A stretch of DNA of 64,000 nt from Lentzea jiangxiensis (GTDB lineage Bacteria > Actinomycetota > Actinomycetes > Mycobacteriales > Pseudonocardiaceae): positions 62,001 through 126,000 of the forward strand of contig NZ_FNIX01000021.1 of the NCBI RefSeq assembly GCF_900104175.1, given 5' to 3'. Numbering within the stretch: position 1 is the stretch's first letter; the number at the start of each line of letters is the position of its first letter. The translations under genes and the position numbers were made by a program. The notes below the pieces were generated by a model that searched no databases, was not told where the DNA came from, and worked only from the letters and a program-made list of their open reading frames with translations. Below, piece by piece: positions 41,566 to 50,006 of the stretch.

Positions 41566-42467
41566 GCCGCCGCCTCCACGTACAGCCAGCAGGCCGCCCA
41601 GTGCCCGGAGGGGTCGACCTCCGTGCGCGGGGGTGCCTCGGTCCAGCACCGCGACTGCACCTTCGGGCAGCGCGGCGCGAACCGGCAGCCGGCCGAGACC
41701 TGGGTGACCTCCTCCGGTGGCGCGTCCAGCGCGACCACCGACCGCTCCGGGTCGGGCGCGGACTCGATCAGCAGCTGCGTGTAGGGGTGGGCCGGCTTCT
41801 GCGTCACGGTCTCGCTGTCGCCGCCCTCGACGATCTGCCCGCCGTACATCACGAACGTCTCGTCCGCGAAGTAGCGCGCGGACGCGATGTCGTGCGTGAT
41901 GTAGAGGACCGCGAGCTTGAGCCGTTCCTTGAGGTCCAGCAACAGGTTCAGCACGCCGAGCCGGATGGAGACGTCCAGCATGGACACCGGCTCGTCGGCG
42001 AGCAGCACCTCGGGGTGCGCGGCGAGCGCGCGGGCGATCGCGACGCGCTGCCGCTGGCCGCCCGAGAGCTCGTGCGGGTACCGCGAGGCGAAGTCGGCGG
42101 GCAGGTTCACCCGCTCCAGGAGCTGCTCCACCGTCTCCGGCTGCTGGTGGATCTTCAGCGGCCGGGTCAGGTGGTAGCGGATCGTGTGGACCGGGTTGAG
42201 CGACGCGAACGGGTCCTGGAACACCATCTGGACCTTGCGCCGGTACTCCCGGACCCTTCGCACCCGTTCGCCGTCGAGCAGGATCTCACCCGAGGTGGGC
42301 TCGACCAGTCGCGCCAGCAGCTTCGCCACCGTTGACTTGCCTGATCCCGATTCACCGACGAGGGCGGTCACGCGCCCGCGGCGCAGGACGATGGAGACGT
42401 CCTGCACCGCGCGCACGCGCTTGTAGGTCTTGACCAGACCTTTCGCTTCCAGCGCGACCTCGTTCAT
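41562..42467 (-). CDS. ABC ATPase (OppF type)
   Basis: A 301-residue ATPase with Walker A GESGSGKST, signature LSGGQRQRV, Walker B VLLADEP and H-loop ITHD. The Opp C-terminal extension with CRFAPRCPKVQSRC is present. Its start lies one base from the stop of the binding-protein gene. Confidence 0.94.
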   Translation of the reverse strand: MNEVALEAKGLVKTYKRVRAVQDVSIVLRRGRVTALVGESGSGKSTVAKLLARLVEPTSGEILLDGERVRRVREYRRKVQMVFQDPFASLNPVHTIRYHLTRPLKIHQQPETVEQLLERVNLPADFASRYPHELSGGQRQRVAIARALAAHPEVLLADEPVSMLDVSIRLGVLNLLLDLKERLKLAVLYITHDIASARYFADETFVMYGGQIVEGGDSETVTQKPAHPYTQLLIESAPDPERSVVALDAPPEEVTQVSAGCRFAPRCPKVQSRCWTEAPPRTEVDPSGHWAACWLYVEAAA

Positions 42468-44111
42468 CTACGATCCCGCGGGCTTCAGCTTCATGACGAT
42501 CTGCAGGGCGTTGGGCAGCGTGGCCTGCGGCGGACCGTACGGGTCCTCCTCGTTCGGCCAGCCAACCCAGTACTTCGTGCTGTACTCCGCGCCGATCGGG
42601 CCGGCGGACGTCGGGATCATCGGCACCTGCTCGACCATGATCTTCTGCAGCACCGCGAGGCTCTTGGCCCGCGCGGCGTCGTCCGCGGCGTTCGCGTACT
42701 CCGCCAGCGCCGCGGTGGCCTCCGGGTTGTTGTAGCGGCCGAAGTTCACCGCCGCGGTCTGCCCGATCGGCTTGATCTCCGCCGCGTCCATGATGTTCTG
42801 GTACATCTCGTACGGCGTCGCGCCGGTGTTGGTCCAGCGCAGCGAGCCCTGGAACGCGCCGTTCGCGAAGTCGGCGGTCCACGCGTCCGCGGTCTGCGTG
42901 CGCACGGTCGCCTCGATGCCGATCTTCTTCAGGTCGCTCTTGATGATGTCGAGCACCGTCAGGTAGTCCGACCAGCCGGACGGGTTGGTGAGCTCGATCG
43001 TGACCGGCTTGCCGTCGGGCGCCTTGAGCACGTCGCCCTCCAGCTTGAACCCGGCCACCGCCAGCTTCTGCTTGGCGCCGTCGACGTCGATCTTGAACTT
43101 CGCGTCCCCGTACTCCGGCGCGAGGAACGACTCACCGGCGGGCAGCGGCAGGCCGGTCTTCGACTCGAGCTTCGGGAACAGGCGGGCCTCACCGCGCACG
43201 AAGATCGCCTCGCGGTCGATCACGTCGCTCATCGCCGCACGCAGCGCGGGGTTGTCGAACGGCGCGATCGTCGTGTTCAGCCACAGGCCGTGGATGCCGA
43301 GGCCGGCCGGGAACCAGAGCTTGTGGTGCGCCGGGTCCTTGTCCACGTACAGCTTCTGGTAGTCCGGGATGAAGACGTACGACCACTGGCTCGCCCCCGA
43401 CGCCAGCGCGGTGGTCTGCGACGTGTTGTCGTTGTACGAGGTGTACTGGATCTCCGGGACCTTGGGCAGCTCCTGCCAGTACTCGGCGCGCCGCGCGATC
43501 GTGACGGTCTGCGACGTGAAGGACTTGAGCTGGAACGGGCCGGTGCCGACCGGGTTCGGGTTGGTGTAGGTCGTGGGGTCCCCGACCGTGCTCCAGATGT
43601 GCTGCGGGACCACCATCGCGCTGATGACCTTGTTGCGGTTCACGAACTGCGGCGAGGGGAACGTGACCTCGACCTTGCCGTCCGGCGTCGCCGTCGCGGT
43701 CTCCACCTTGAGCGAGTCGCGGTTGTTGAGCGCCGGCCACTTCTTGAGGATCTCGTACGAGAAGGCGACGTCGGCGGCCGTGAGCGGCTTGCCGTCGGAC
43801 CACTTCACGTTCTCCCGGATCGTGAAGGTGACCTTCCGGTAGTTGTCCGACCAGTCCCACTTGGTCGCGAGCCACGGCACCGGCTCCTGGGCCGGGCGCG
43901 TGTTGTTCACGAACGCCAGCGGCTCGTAGATCTGGTACCGGTAGCCGAGCGACCCCGCCGCCGACGTGGGCAGGAACGGGTTGTGGTTCTCGGTCAGGGG
44001 CCCGTTGGGCATGCCCACGGTCAACACGCCGGACGCCTTGGAGGCGCCGCCGGAGGAGCAACCTGTCGCCGCGAGCGCCAGTGCCAACGCGACGATGATT
44101 GTTCTGCGCAT
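42468..44111 (-). CDS. Family-5 solute-binding lipoprotein of the ABC importer
   Basis: A 547-residue lipoprotein: the lipobox ATGC puts the lipidated Cys at residue 18. The family-5 (peptide/nickel/oligosaccharide) fold spans the rest, with FTIRENVKWSDGKPLTAADVAFSYEIL as its signature. Members of this family bind cello- or laminari-oligosaccharides in Thermotoga and other bacteria. The GH1 gene in the same operon makes beta-gluco-oligosaccharide the likely ligand. It is the first gene after the GAGAGCGCTCTC operator. Confidence 0.92.
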   Translation of the reverse strand: MRRTIIVALALALAATGCSSGGASKASGVLTVGMPNGPLTENHNPFLPTSAAGSLGYRYQIYEPLAFVNNTRPAQEPVPWLATKWDWSDNYRKVTFTIRENVKWSDGKPLTAADVAFSYEILKKWPALNNRDSLKVETATATPDGKVEVTFPSPQFVNRNKVISAMVVPQHIWSTVGDPTTYTNPNPVGTGPFQLKSFTSQTVTIARRAEYWQELPKVPEIQYTSYNDNTSQTTALASGASQWSYVFIPDYQKLYVDKDPAHHKLWFPAGLGIHGLWLNTTIAPFDNPALRAAMSDVIDREAIFVRGEARLFPKLESKTGLPLPAGESFLAPEYGDAKFKIDVDGAKQKLAVAGFKLEGDVLKAPDGKPVTIELTNPSGWSDYLTVLDIIKSDLKKIGIEATVRTQTADAWTADFANGAFQGSLRWTNTGATPYEMYQNIMDAAEIKPIGQTAAVNFGRYNNPEATAALAEYANAADDAARAKSLAVLQKIMVEQVPMIPTSAGPIGAEYSTKYWVGWPNEEDPYGPPQATLPNALQIVMKLKPAGS

Positions 44112-44139
44112 GGGGGAATCTCCCGATACGACGGAGCAT

Positions 44140-44151
44140 GAGAGCGCTCTC
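44140..44151 (-). promoter_or_regulatory. LacI-type operator of the importer/GH1 operon
   Basis: The palindrome GAGAGCGCTCTC, flanked by ATGA and TCAT for 18 near-symmetric bases, lies 29 bases before the binding-protein start. It is identical to the core sites at 29446 and 29582. Confidence 0.75.
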
Positions 44152-44170
44152 TCATGCGTACGGCGAACCA

Positions 44171-44193
44171 GCCGGGCCGTGGTCCGGCCCGGC
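44171..44193 (-). terminator. Hairpin after the LacI gene
   Basis: GCCGGGCC (44171-44178) and GGCCCGGC (44186-44193) form a stem with a 7-base loop, between the LacI stop and the importer operator, separating the two transcripts. Confidence 0.65.
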
Positions 44194-44223
44194 GGGTTCT
44201 TCAGTTGTGGTGGAGCGGGTGGG

Positions 44224-45219
44224 TCAGGGCGCGGATTCGCGCACGATCAACGAGGTCGGCAGCACCAGCGGGTGGTCGGGCATGGGCTGCCCCTCGAGCG
44301 TGGAGAGCAGCATCCGCGCGGCGGCGGCACCCATCTCCTGCAGCGGCTGGCGGATCGTCGTCAGCCGGGGTTCGGTGTGTCCCGCGACCGGGACGTCGTC
44401 GAAGCCGACCACGGACACGTCGTCGGGGACGCTCCGGCCGGACTCCCGCAGGGCCCGCAGCACCCCGACCGCCGAGAGGTCGTTCTGCGCGAACACGGCG
44501 TCGAACGGGATCCCGCTCGCGACGAGCTTGTCCACGGCGACTTCACCACCTTCCGTGGTGAAGTCGCCGTCGACCACGAGGTCCGGGTGCAGCGTCAGGC
44601 CCGCTTCCGCCAGAGCGAGCCGGAACCCGTCCAGCCGCGCCTGGGTGCACCCGAAGTGCGGAGGTCCGGTGACGACGGCGAACCTGCGGCGGCCCGCCGC
44701 GACGAGGTGCCGTGCGACGTCCGCGCCTCCCTGCCGGTTCGTCGTCGTCACCGAGGGGAACTCCGGGTGCGAGCCGCGGTCGTCGATCATGACGACCGGC
44801 AGGCCCGCGCGGTAGAGCGTGGAGATGTAGTGCAGGGCGTCCGGGGGCTCGACGACCAGCAGGCCGTCGAAGGCGTTGGCGGACACGTGGTTCGCGAACT
44901 GGTTCAGCGAGTCGGGGCCGCGGTTCAGCGTGTAGAGCAGCAGGCCGTACCCGTCGGCCTCCAGCGTGTCGACGATGCCCTGCAGCACCTCGCCCATCCA
45001 CGGCCAGGTGAGCGACGGCGCGAGCATCGCGACGGTCCGGGTGCGTCCCCTCGCCAGGCCGACGGCGCGGGCGCTGGGCACGTACCCGATCTCGTCGATG
45101 ACCTTGCGCACGCGCTGCGCGGTCGAGGCGTCCACGTCCGGTTTGCCGTTCAGCACACGTGACACGGTCGCTTTGGACACCTGGGCGCGTTGGGCGACCT
45201 CTGCGATCGTGACACGCAT
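44224..45219 (-). CDS. LacI regulator next to the importer operon
   Basis: A 331-residue LacI protein with HTH VTIAEVAQRAQVSKATVSRVLNG, a hinge around ARAVGLARG, and a full sugar-sensing domain (GFDDVPVAGHTEPRLTTIRQP is the family signature). Two AACCGGTT palindromes lie 25-50 bases upstream of its start, so it is likely to bind those and control itself. Whether it also binds GAGAGCGCTCTC before the downstream importer is open; the LacI at 30925 looks the better match for that site. Confidence 0.9.
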   Translation of the reverse strand: MRVTIAEVAQRAQVSKATVSRVLNGKPDVDASTAQRVRKVIDEIGYVPSARAVGLARGRTRTVAMLAPSLTWPWMGEVLQGIVDTLEADGYGLLLYTLNRGPDSLNQFANHVSANAFDGLLVVEPPDALHYISTLYRAGLPVVMIDDRGSHPEFPSVTTTNRQGGADVARHLVAAGRRRFAVVTGPPHFGCTQARLDGFRLALAEAGLTLHPDLVVDGDFTTEGGEVAVDKLVASGIPFDAVFAQNDLSAVGVLRALRESGRSVPDDVSVVGFDDVPVAGHTEPRLTTIRQPLQEMGAAAARMLLSTLEGQPMPDHPLVLPTSLIVRESAP

Positions 45220-45244
45220 GCCGAACTTCCTTCCGCCGCCTCCT

Positions 45245-45268
45245 GGAACCGGTTCCGTAACCGGTTCC
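45245..45268 (-). promoter_or_regulatory. Tandem AACCGGTT palindromes upstream of LacI
   Basis: GGAACCGGTTCC (45245-45256) is a 12-bp palindrome, and AACCGGTT recurs at 45259-45266, centres 12 bases apart. They sit where the LacI promoter should be and are probably autoregulatory. The rest of the 45220-45482 gap holds one imperfect GTGAGAGCGTTTCCAC and nothing else I can name. Confidence 0.6.
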
Positions 45269-45482
45269 GACGAGGTGTGACGGAGTCAACAGCCTGATGT
45301 GAACCTCAGTCAAGACTCTTTCCGGATGTTCGTGAGAGCGTTTCCACAACCCGCCTCGTCACCGCAGGTAGAACACCGTCGGACGCCTTGTACCGGGATG
45401 TCCCGACCGGCTCTCGTCCCACTGCCCACTGGGCCGAACGGAGCACGTTCCGCGTCTCGGCCGGTCGTGCACAATCGTGGGC

Positions 45483-46022
45483 ATGGGGGTTGTGACGGCG
45501 GTCAGCCGCAGCGAGGAGTACACGTTCACCAAGCCCGTGCGCGAGAGCATCACGTTGCTCGCCGGTCTCGGTGTCGAGGGCGACGTCCACCAGGGCGTCA
45601 CGGTCAAGCACCGGTCGAGGGTGGCCCAGGACCCGACCCAGCCGAACCTGCGCCAGGTGCACCTGATGCACGAGGAACTCTTCGACGAGCTGCGCGGCAA
45701 GGGCTTCGCCGTCGAGCCGGGCCAGATCGGCGAGAACATCACCACGCGCGGCGTCGACCTGCTGGGCCTGCCCACCGGAACCCGCCTGCACCTGGGTCCC
45801 GAGGCCGTGGTGGAGGTGACCGGCCTGCGCAACCCGTGCGTGCAGATCGACCGGTTCTCCTCCGGCCTGCTCAAGGAGGTCGTGTTCAAGGGCCCGGACG
45901 GCGAGCTGGTGCGCCGCGCCGGGATCATGTCGGTCGTGCTCACCGGCGGCGTCGTGCGGCCGGGTGACGAGATCCGGGTCGAGCTCCCGGCGCGACCGCA
46001 CCGGCCGCTCGAGAAGGTCTAG
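45483..46022 (+). CDS. MOSC domain protein
   Basis: A 179-residue MOSC domain, the C-terminal module of molybdenum-cofactor sulphurases found here alone. The conserved Cys lies in LRNPCVQIDRF, with GQIGENITTRGVDL and LPTGTRLHLG typical of YiiM/YuaD-like proteins. These use the Cys to carry sulphur or to reduce N-hydroxylated compounds with the molybdenum cofactor. A GTG two codons upstream is an alternative start. The stop overlaps that of the convergent hydrolase by a CTAG. Confidence 0.9.
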   Translation: MGVVTAVSRSEEYTFTKPVRESITLLAGLGVEGDVHQGVTVKHRSRVAQDPTQPNLRQVHLMHEELFDELRGKGFAVEPGQIGENITTRGVDLLGLPTGTRLHLGPEAVVEVTGLRNPCVQIDRFSSGLLKEVVFKGPDGELVRRAGIMSVVLTGGVVRPGDEIRVELPARPHRPLEKV

Positions 46023-46801
46023 CGCCGGTTCGGGAGAGCTCGGCTCGTGCTGCGGCACCAAGCCCGGTCGTTGCCGAAGTGGTCGTCGAGGATCACCGAG
46101 ATCGTCCGCGGTGCCTCGACGACCGCCAGGTGCGCCGCGTCGCCGACCACGTAGAGCTCCGAGTCGGGCAGCTCCTCCGCGGTGTGCCGGACGAGCTCCG
46201 TCGGTGTCGCGTGGTCCTGCGCCGCCGCGATCACCACCGTCGGCACGTCGATCTTCGACAGGTCCGGCCGCAGGTCCATGCGCCGCACGGCCTCGGCGCA
46301 CGCGAGGTACGACGGCAGGTCGACCTCCAGCAGGCCGGCGCGGAAGCGGGCGACGACGTCCGGCGCGCACCCCGGCGTGAACCACCGCTCGACGATCGCG
46401 TCCGCGGCGGGCTCCATCCCCCGCGAGCGCAGCAGTGCGATCCGGTCGTCGAGCCGTTTCTTGTCCGGCAGCCACGGGGTCGTGGACACCAGCGCGAGCC
46501 GGGAGATGCGGTCGGTGTGCGCGGCAAGCCACATGCCGACCATTCCCCCGAGGGACACACCGCAGTAGTAGACCTGGCGCATTCCCAGGTGGTCCAACAG
46601 TTCCACGACGTCGCGGGCCAGGTCCTCGATCTCGCACGGACCGGGCACGGGCGCGCTGCCGCCGTGGCCGCGGTGGTCGAACCGCAGCAGGCGGAACGGC
46701 AGCGAGAAGTCGTTCCACAGTTCGGTCGTCGTGCCGAGCGCGTTGCCGAGCACCAGCACCGGCGCGTCCTCCGGCCCGGTCAGCGTGTGGTGCGCGATCA
46801 C
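46019..46801 (-). CDS. Alpha/beta hydrolase, 3-oxoadipate enol-lactonase-like
   Basis: A 260-residue hydrolase resembling PcaD. The oxyanion segment is LVLGNALGTTTELW, the nucleophile Ser in YCGVSLGGMVG, the acid Asp in AAQDHATP and His in DAAHLAVVE. The SLGGMVGMWLA block is strongly PcaD-like. PcaD opens the enol-lactone of the protocatechuate pathway, but no other pca genes are nearby, so the substrate is uncertain. GTG 46801 follows a strong GAGGAGGTGA. Divergent from the MEDS gene; the 46802-47040 gap between holds only their promoters. Confidence 0.85.
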   Translation of the reverse strand: MIAHHTLTGPEDAPVLVLGNALGTTTELWNDFSLPFRLLRFDHRGHGGSAPVPGPCEIEDLARDVVELLDHLGMRQVYYCGVSLGGMVGMWLAAHTDRISRLALVSTTPWLPDKKRLDDRIALLRSRGMEPAADAIVERWFTPGCAPDVVARFRAGLLEVDLPSYLACAEAVRRMDLRPDLSKIDVPTVVIAAAQDHATPTELVRHTAEELPDSELYVVGDAAHLAVVEAPRTISVILDDHFGNDRAWCRSTSRALPNRR

Positions 46802-47040
46802 GGCGTCACCTCCTCGCAAGGCCCCGACTCCAGGGCAGTCTGCCTGGGCTTTTCCCCGTCCGCACGACGAGCTCTCCCCGGACGGCACTCCGACGGGCTC
46901 GTCCGGCAGCGTGAGATACCCGCCACGGCACCGCGTGACACCTGGACACCCCGCCGACAACCACGGCCGACCCCGCCGAAACACTGTTACGGGTAGCAGA
47001 ATGGAGGGCTGACGCAGCCGCCGAGCCCGCCGGGAAGCCG

Positions 47041-47937
47041 ATGAACCCCGTTGCCCCGTTCGCGCACGAAGCCCTGTTCTACCGGGACGAGGACGGCTTC
47101 CTCACCGGTACGGCCGGATTCGTGGCGGACGGCGTCGAGGCCGGCGAGGCCGTTCTCGTGGCGGTGCCGGAGGTCAGCATCGCTCCCCTGCGCGAACGGC
47201 TGGGTGGCGCGGCGGACCTGGTCCACTTCATCGACATGACCGAGGCCGGGCGCAACCCCGGCCGGATCATCCCCGGTGTGCTCATGGCGTTCAGCGCGAG
47301 CACGCGACGGCGCTTCCGGATGGTCGGCGAGCCGATCTGGCCCGGCCGCACCGAACTCGAGTACCCGGCGTGCGTGCAGCACGAGGCGTTGATCAACGCG
47401 GTGTTCGAGGGCAGGCGGGGCGTCATCCTGTGCCCGTACGACGCGGGGGCGTTGCCCGGCCACGTGCTGGACGACGCGAAGCGCACGCATCCGGTGGTGA
47501 TCGACGGTGAACGGCGCGTCGCGAGCGAGTGGTACACCGACCCGGCCGGTCTCGCCGACATCTACAACGTGCCGCTGCCCCCGCCACCGCTGGGCGCCGA
47601 GGAGCACCCCTTCACCGTTGGCACGCTGGCCCACGTACGCAAGCTCGTCGCCGCGTTCGCGCACACCCTGCGCCGCGAGGAGGTCGAGGACCTGGTGCTC
47701 GCCGTGAACGAGCTGGCGACGAACAGCGTCCTGCACGCGTCGGGCCGCGGGATGTTGCGGATGTGGCGCGAGGACGGCACCGTCGTCTGCGAAGTGAGCG
47801 ACTCCGGAACGGGCTTCCCACCCTCGTTCACCGGCTTGGCCGGTTTCGGGATCGTGATGGTCAACCTGTTGTGTGACCTGGTTCGCACCCACACGAGTCA
47901 CAGCGGCACCACCGTTCGGGTGTACTTGGGCCGGTAG
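47041..47937 (+). CDS. MEDS sensory domain fused to an RsbW-like ATPase
   Basis: A 298-residue regulator. The N-terminal MEDS domain (about 8-160) has HEALFYRDEDGFLTGTAGFV and PYDAGALP. The C-terminal HATPase_c_2 domain (about 195-298) has the N-box LAVNELATNSVLHA and DSGTGFP; the usual G-rich motif is weak (AGFGIVMVN). Such proteins act as anti-sigma kinases of stress sigma factors or as sensors of small organic compounds. No sigma factor is adjacent. Monocistronic by spacing. Confidence 0.88.
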   Translation: MNPVAPFAHEALFYRDEDGFLTGTAGFVADGVEAGEAVLVAVPEVSIAPLRERLGGAADLVHFIDMTEAGRNPGRIIPGVLMAFSASTRRRFRMVGEPIWPGRTELEYPACVQHEALINAVFEGRRGVILCPYDAGALPGHVLDDAKRTHPVVIDGERRVASEWYTDPAGLADIYNVPLPPPPLGAEEHPFTVGTLAHVRKLVAAFAHTLRREEVEDLVLAVNELATNSVLHASGRGMLRMWREDGTVVCEVSDSGTGFPPSFTGLAGFGIVMVNLLCDLVRTHTSHSGTTVRVYLGR

Positions 47938-47998
47938 GGAGTCACCGCCATCTCATCGCAATGCGCGTGTCACGCGGACCTGTTTTCCTTGCACACCT

Positions 47999-49297
47999 AT
48001 GGCAGACCACCTCTCCCCCCTCGACATCGCCTTCCTCGCCATGGAGGGTGACGCCAACCCGTTGCACCTCGGTGCGGTCGCGACCTTCGCACCGTCCACT
48101 CCGGTGCACCCGGCCCGCATCGCCGCCGTGCTGTGCGAACGCGCGCAGGAGGTCCCCCGCCTGCGCCAACGCGCCCGCACCTCGTTGCTGGGCGGCGCGC
48201 GCTGGGTGGAGGACCCCGGTTTCGCGCCCGAGGACCACGTCTTCACGCACCACGTGCGTGGCAGGGAACGGTTCGCCACCTTGGTCTCCCACCTCATGGC
48301 GCAGCCGCTCGACCTCGCGCGCCCGCCGTGGGAGCTGCACGTCATCACCGGACTGGCGGCGGGCCGGTTCGCCGTCGTCGCGAAGCTGCACCACTCGCTG
48401 TGCGACGGCATGAAGGCCGTTGGCCTGGGGCTGCGGCTCTTCGACGCCTCCCGGTTGTCCATTCCGGACGCTCCGGAGGCTGCCGCGAAGTCGATCATCC
48501 CCTCGCTGCCGTCGCTGCGCGGCATCAGGGACACGCTCGACATAGCGTCCTCGGTGCTGATGAACACCCGCCCGCCGACGCTGAACTCGCCGGTGCTCAC
48601 CGCGTCCACCCGTCCACGCCGCGTGGTGATGTCGCGTTTGGACCTTTCGGACGTGCACCGGATCCGGCGCGCGCACGGCGGCACGGTGAACGACGTGCTG
48701 CTCGCTCTCGTCACGGGTGCGTTGCGCCACTGGCTTTCCGCGCACGACAGCGCCGGACCGGACTCGGTCGTGCGGGCGCTGATCCCGGTCAACCAGCGCT
48801 CACGTTCCGGTGACGGCGCGTCGGGCAACCAGATCTCCGGCTTCCTCGTGTCCCTGCCCGTCGGCACCGCCGACCCGGTGCAACGGCTGCGCGACATCCG
48901 CGCGCAGATGGAATCGGCCAAGGCCGCCGGGTCCGACCGGGGTGCGGGCGCGCTGCCGCTGCTCGCCGACAGGATGCCGGCCCTGGTGCACCGCCTGGCC
49001 GCGCCGGTGATGGGCCGCTGCGCTCCCCTGCTGTTCGACACGCTGGTCACGTCGGTGCCGCTGCCGTCCGTCCCGCTCGCCCTGGACGGCGCGGACCTGT
49101 GCGAGATGTACCCGGTGGCGCCCGTCGCGCCCGGTCACGCGGTGGGCGTCGCGCTGTCGGTCTACCGGTCGTCCGTGCACGTCTGCCTGAACACCAACCA
49201 GTCGTGGATGTCGGACGCGCAGTGGCTCGACGGTGTGCTGCGCCGGGAGCTGGCGTCGTTGCACCAGGCCCGCGCGCTGGTGGGTTTGCCCAGGTAG
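47999..49297 (+). CDS. Wax ester synthase / diacylglycerol acyltransferase (WS/DGAT)
   Basis: A 432-residue WS/DGAT. The active site HHxxxDG is HHSLCDG (131-137); PLDLARPPWELHVI upstream and the late NQSWMSDAQ (like SYD in relatives) support it. The enzyme makes triacylglycerol or wax esters from acyl-CoA at the membrane. ATG 47999 gives the standard MADHLSPLD start. It is followed after 21 bases by the HAD phosphatase gene, which may share its transcript. Confidence 0.93.
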   Translation: MADHLSPLDIAFLAMEGDANPLHLGAVATFAPSTPVHPARIAAVLCERAQEVPRLRQRARTSLLGGARWVEDPGFAPEDHVFTHHVRGRERFATLVSHLMAQPLDLARPPWELHVITGLAAGRFAVVAKLHHSLCDGMKAVGLGLRLFDASRLSIPDAPEAAAKSIIPSLPSLRGIRDTLDIASSVLMNTRPPTLNSPVLTASTRPRRVVMSRLDLSDVHRIRRAHGGTVNDVLLALVTGALRHWLSAHDSAGPDSVVRALIPVNQRSRSGDGASGNQISGFLVSLPVGTADPVQRLRDIRAQMESAKAAGSDRGAGALPLLADRMPALVHRLAAPVMGRCAPLLFDTLVTSVPLPSVPLALDGADLCEMYPVAPVAPGHAVGVALSVYRSSVHVCLNTNQSWMSDAQWLDGVLRRELASLHQARALVGLPR

Positions 49298-49318
49298 GTC
49301 CCCGGGCACACCTGGCCC

Positions 49319-49984
49319 ATGAGCAACACCCTGGTCCTCGACGTGGACGGCACGCTGGTCGACACCAACTACCACCACACGGTGGCGTGGCTGCGGGCGT
49401 TCCGCGGCGTCGACATCACCGTGCCCGCGTGGCGGGTGCACCGCGCGATCGGCATGGGCGGCGACAAGCTGGTGGCGGCTGTGGCGGGCGACAACGTCGA
49501 ACGCGACCACGGCGACACCCTGCGCGAGGCGTGGGAACGGCACTTCGACGAGATGATCGACGAGATCCAGCCGGTCGAGGGTGCCCACCGCCTGGTCCGC
49601 GCGGCGGCCGACCTGGGCCTCTCCGTCGTGCTCGCCAGCTCGGGCAAGCGCAAGCACGTCGAGCACTACCTGAAGCTGATCGACCCCGGCGACGTCGCCT
49701 GGACCACGTCCGACGACGTCGAGGACAGCAAGCCGGCGCCCGACCTGATCCAGGTGGCGCTGCGCGAGGTGGAGGGCGAGCGCGCCGTCGTCGTCGGCGA
49801 CTCGGTGTGGGACTGCGAGGCCGCCGCACGGGTGGGGCTGCCGTCCATCGGGCTGCTGACCGGCGGGTTCGGCGAGAAAGAACTGGTCGACCGCGGCGCT
49901 TCCGCGGTGTACGCCGACCTGGACACGCTGCGGGCGGAGCTGTCCGACCTGCCCTTCGCCGCCGTCGAGGACCCGAACGCCTGA
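49319..49984 (+). CDS. HAD-family phosphatase
   Basis: A 221-residue HAD hydrolase of the phosphoglycolate-phosphatase/beta-phosphoglucomutase group. Nucleophile Asp8 and acid Asp10 lie in LDVDGTLVD, Thr/Ser motif II is VVLASSGKRK, and motif IV is VVVGDSVWDCEAA. A helical cap sits after motif I. Substrate not clear. Close to the WS/DGAT gene upstream; a phosphatase next to DGAT could supply diacylglycerol, but HAD enzymes of this type act mostly on small soluble phosphates. Confidence 0.9.
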   Translation: MSNTLVLDVDGTLVDTNYHHTVAWLRAFRGVDITVPAWRVHRAIGMGGDKLVAAVAGDNVERDHGDTLREAWERHFDEMIDEIQPVEGAHRLVRAAADLGLSVVLASSGKRKHVEHYLKLIDPGDVAWTTSDDVEDSKPAPDLIQVALREVEGERAVVVGDSVWDCEAAARVGLPSIGLLTGGFGEKELVDRGASAVYADLDTLRAELSDLPFAAVEDPNA

Positions 49985-50006
49985 GCCGTCCGGAGACGAG
50001 CCGTCG

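Noticed and set aside
45331..45346. A fourth GAGAGCGCTCTC-like operator (GTGAGAGCGTTTCCAC)
   Set aside because: Only half the palindrome is present and it lies far from a suitable start; kept out of the regulon.
46019..46801. A protocatechuate pathway from the enol-lactonase and the intradiol dioxygenase
   Set aside because: The two are 7 kb apart, one is exported, and no other pca genes are present.
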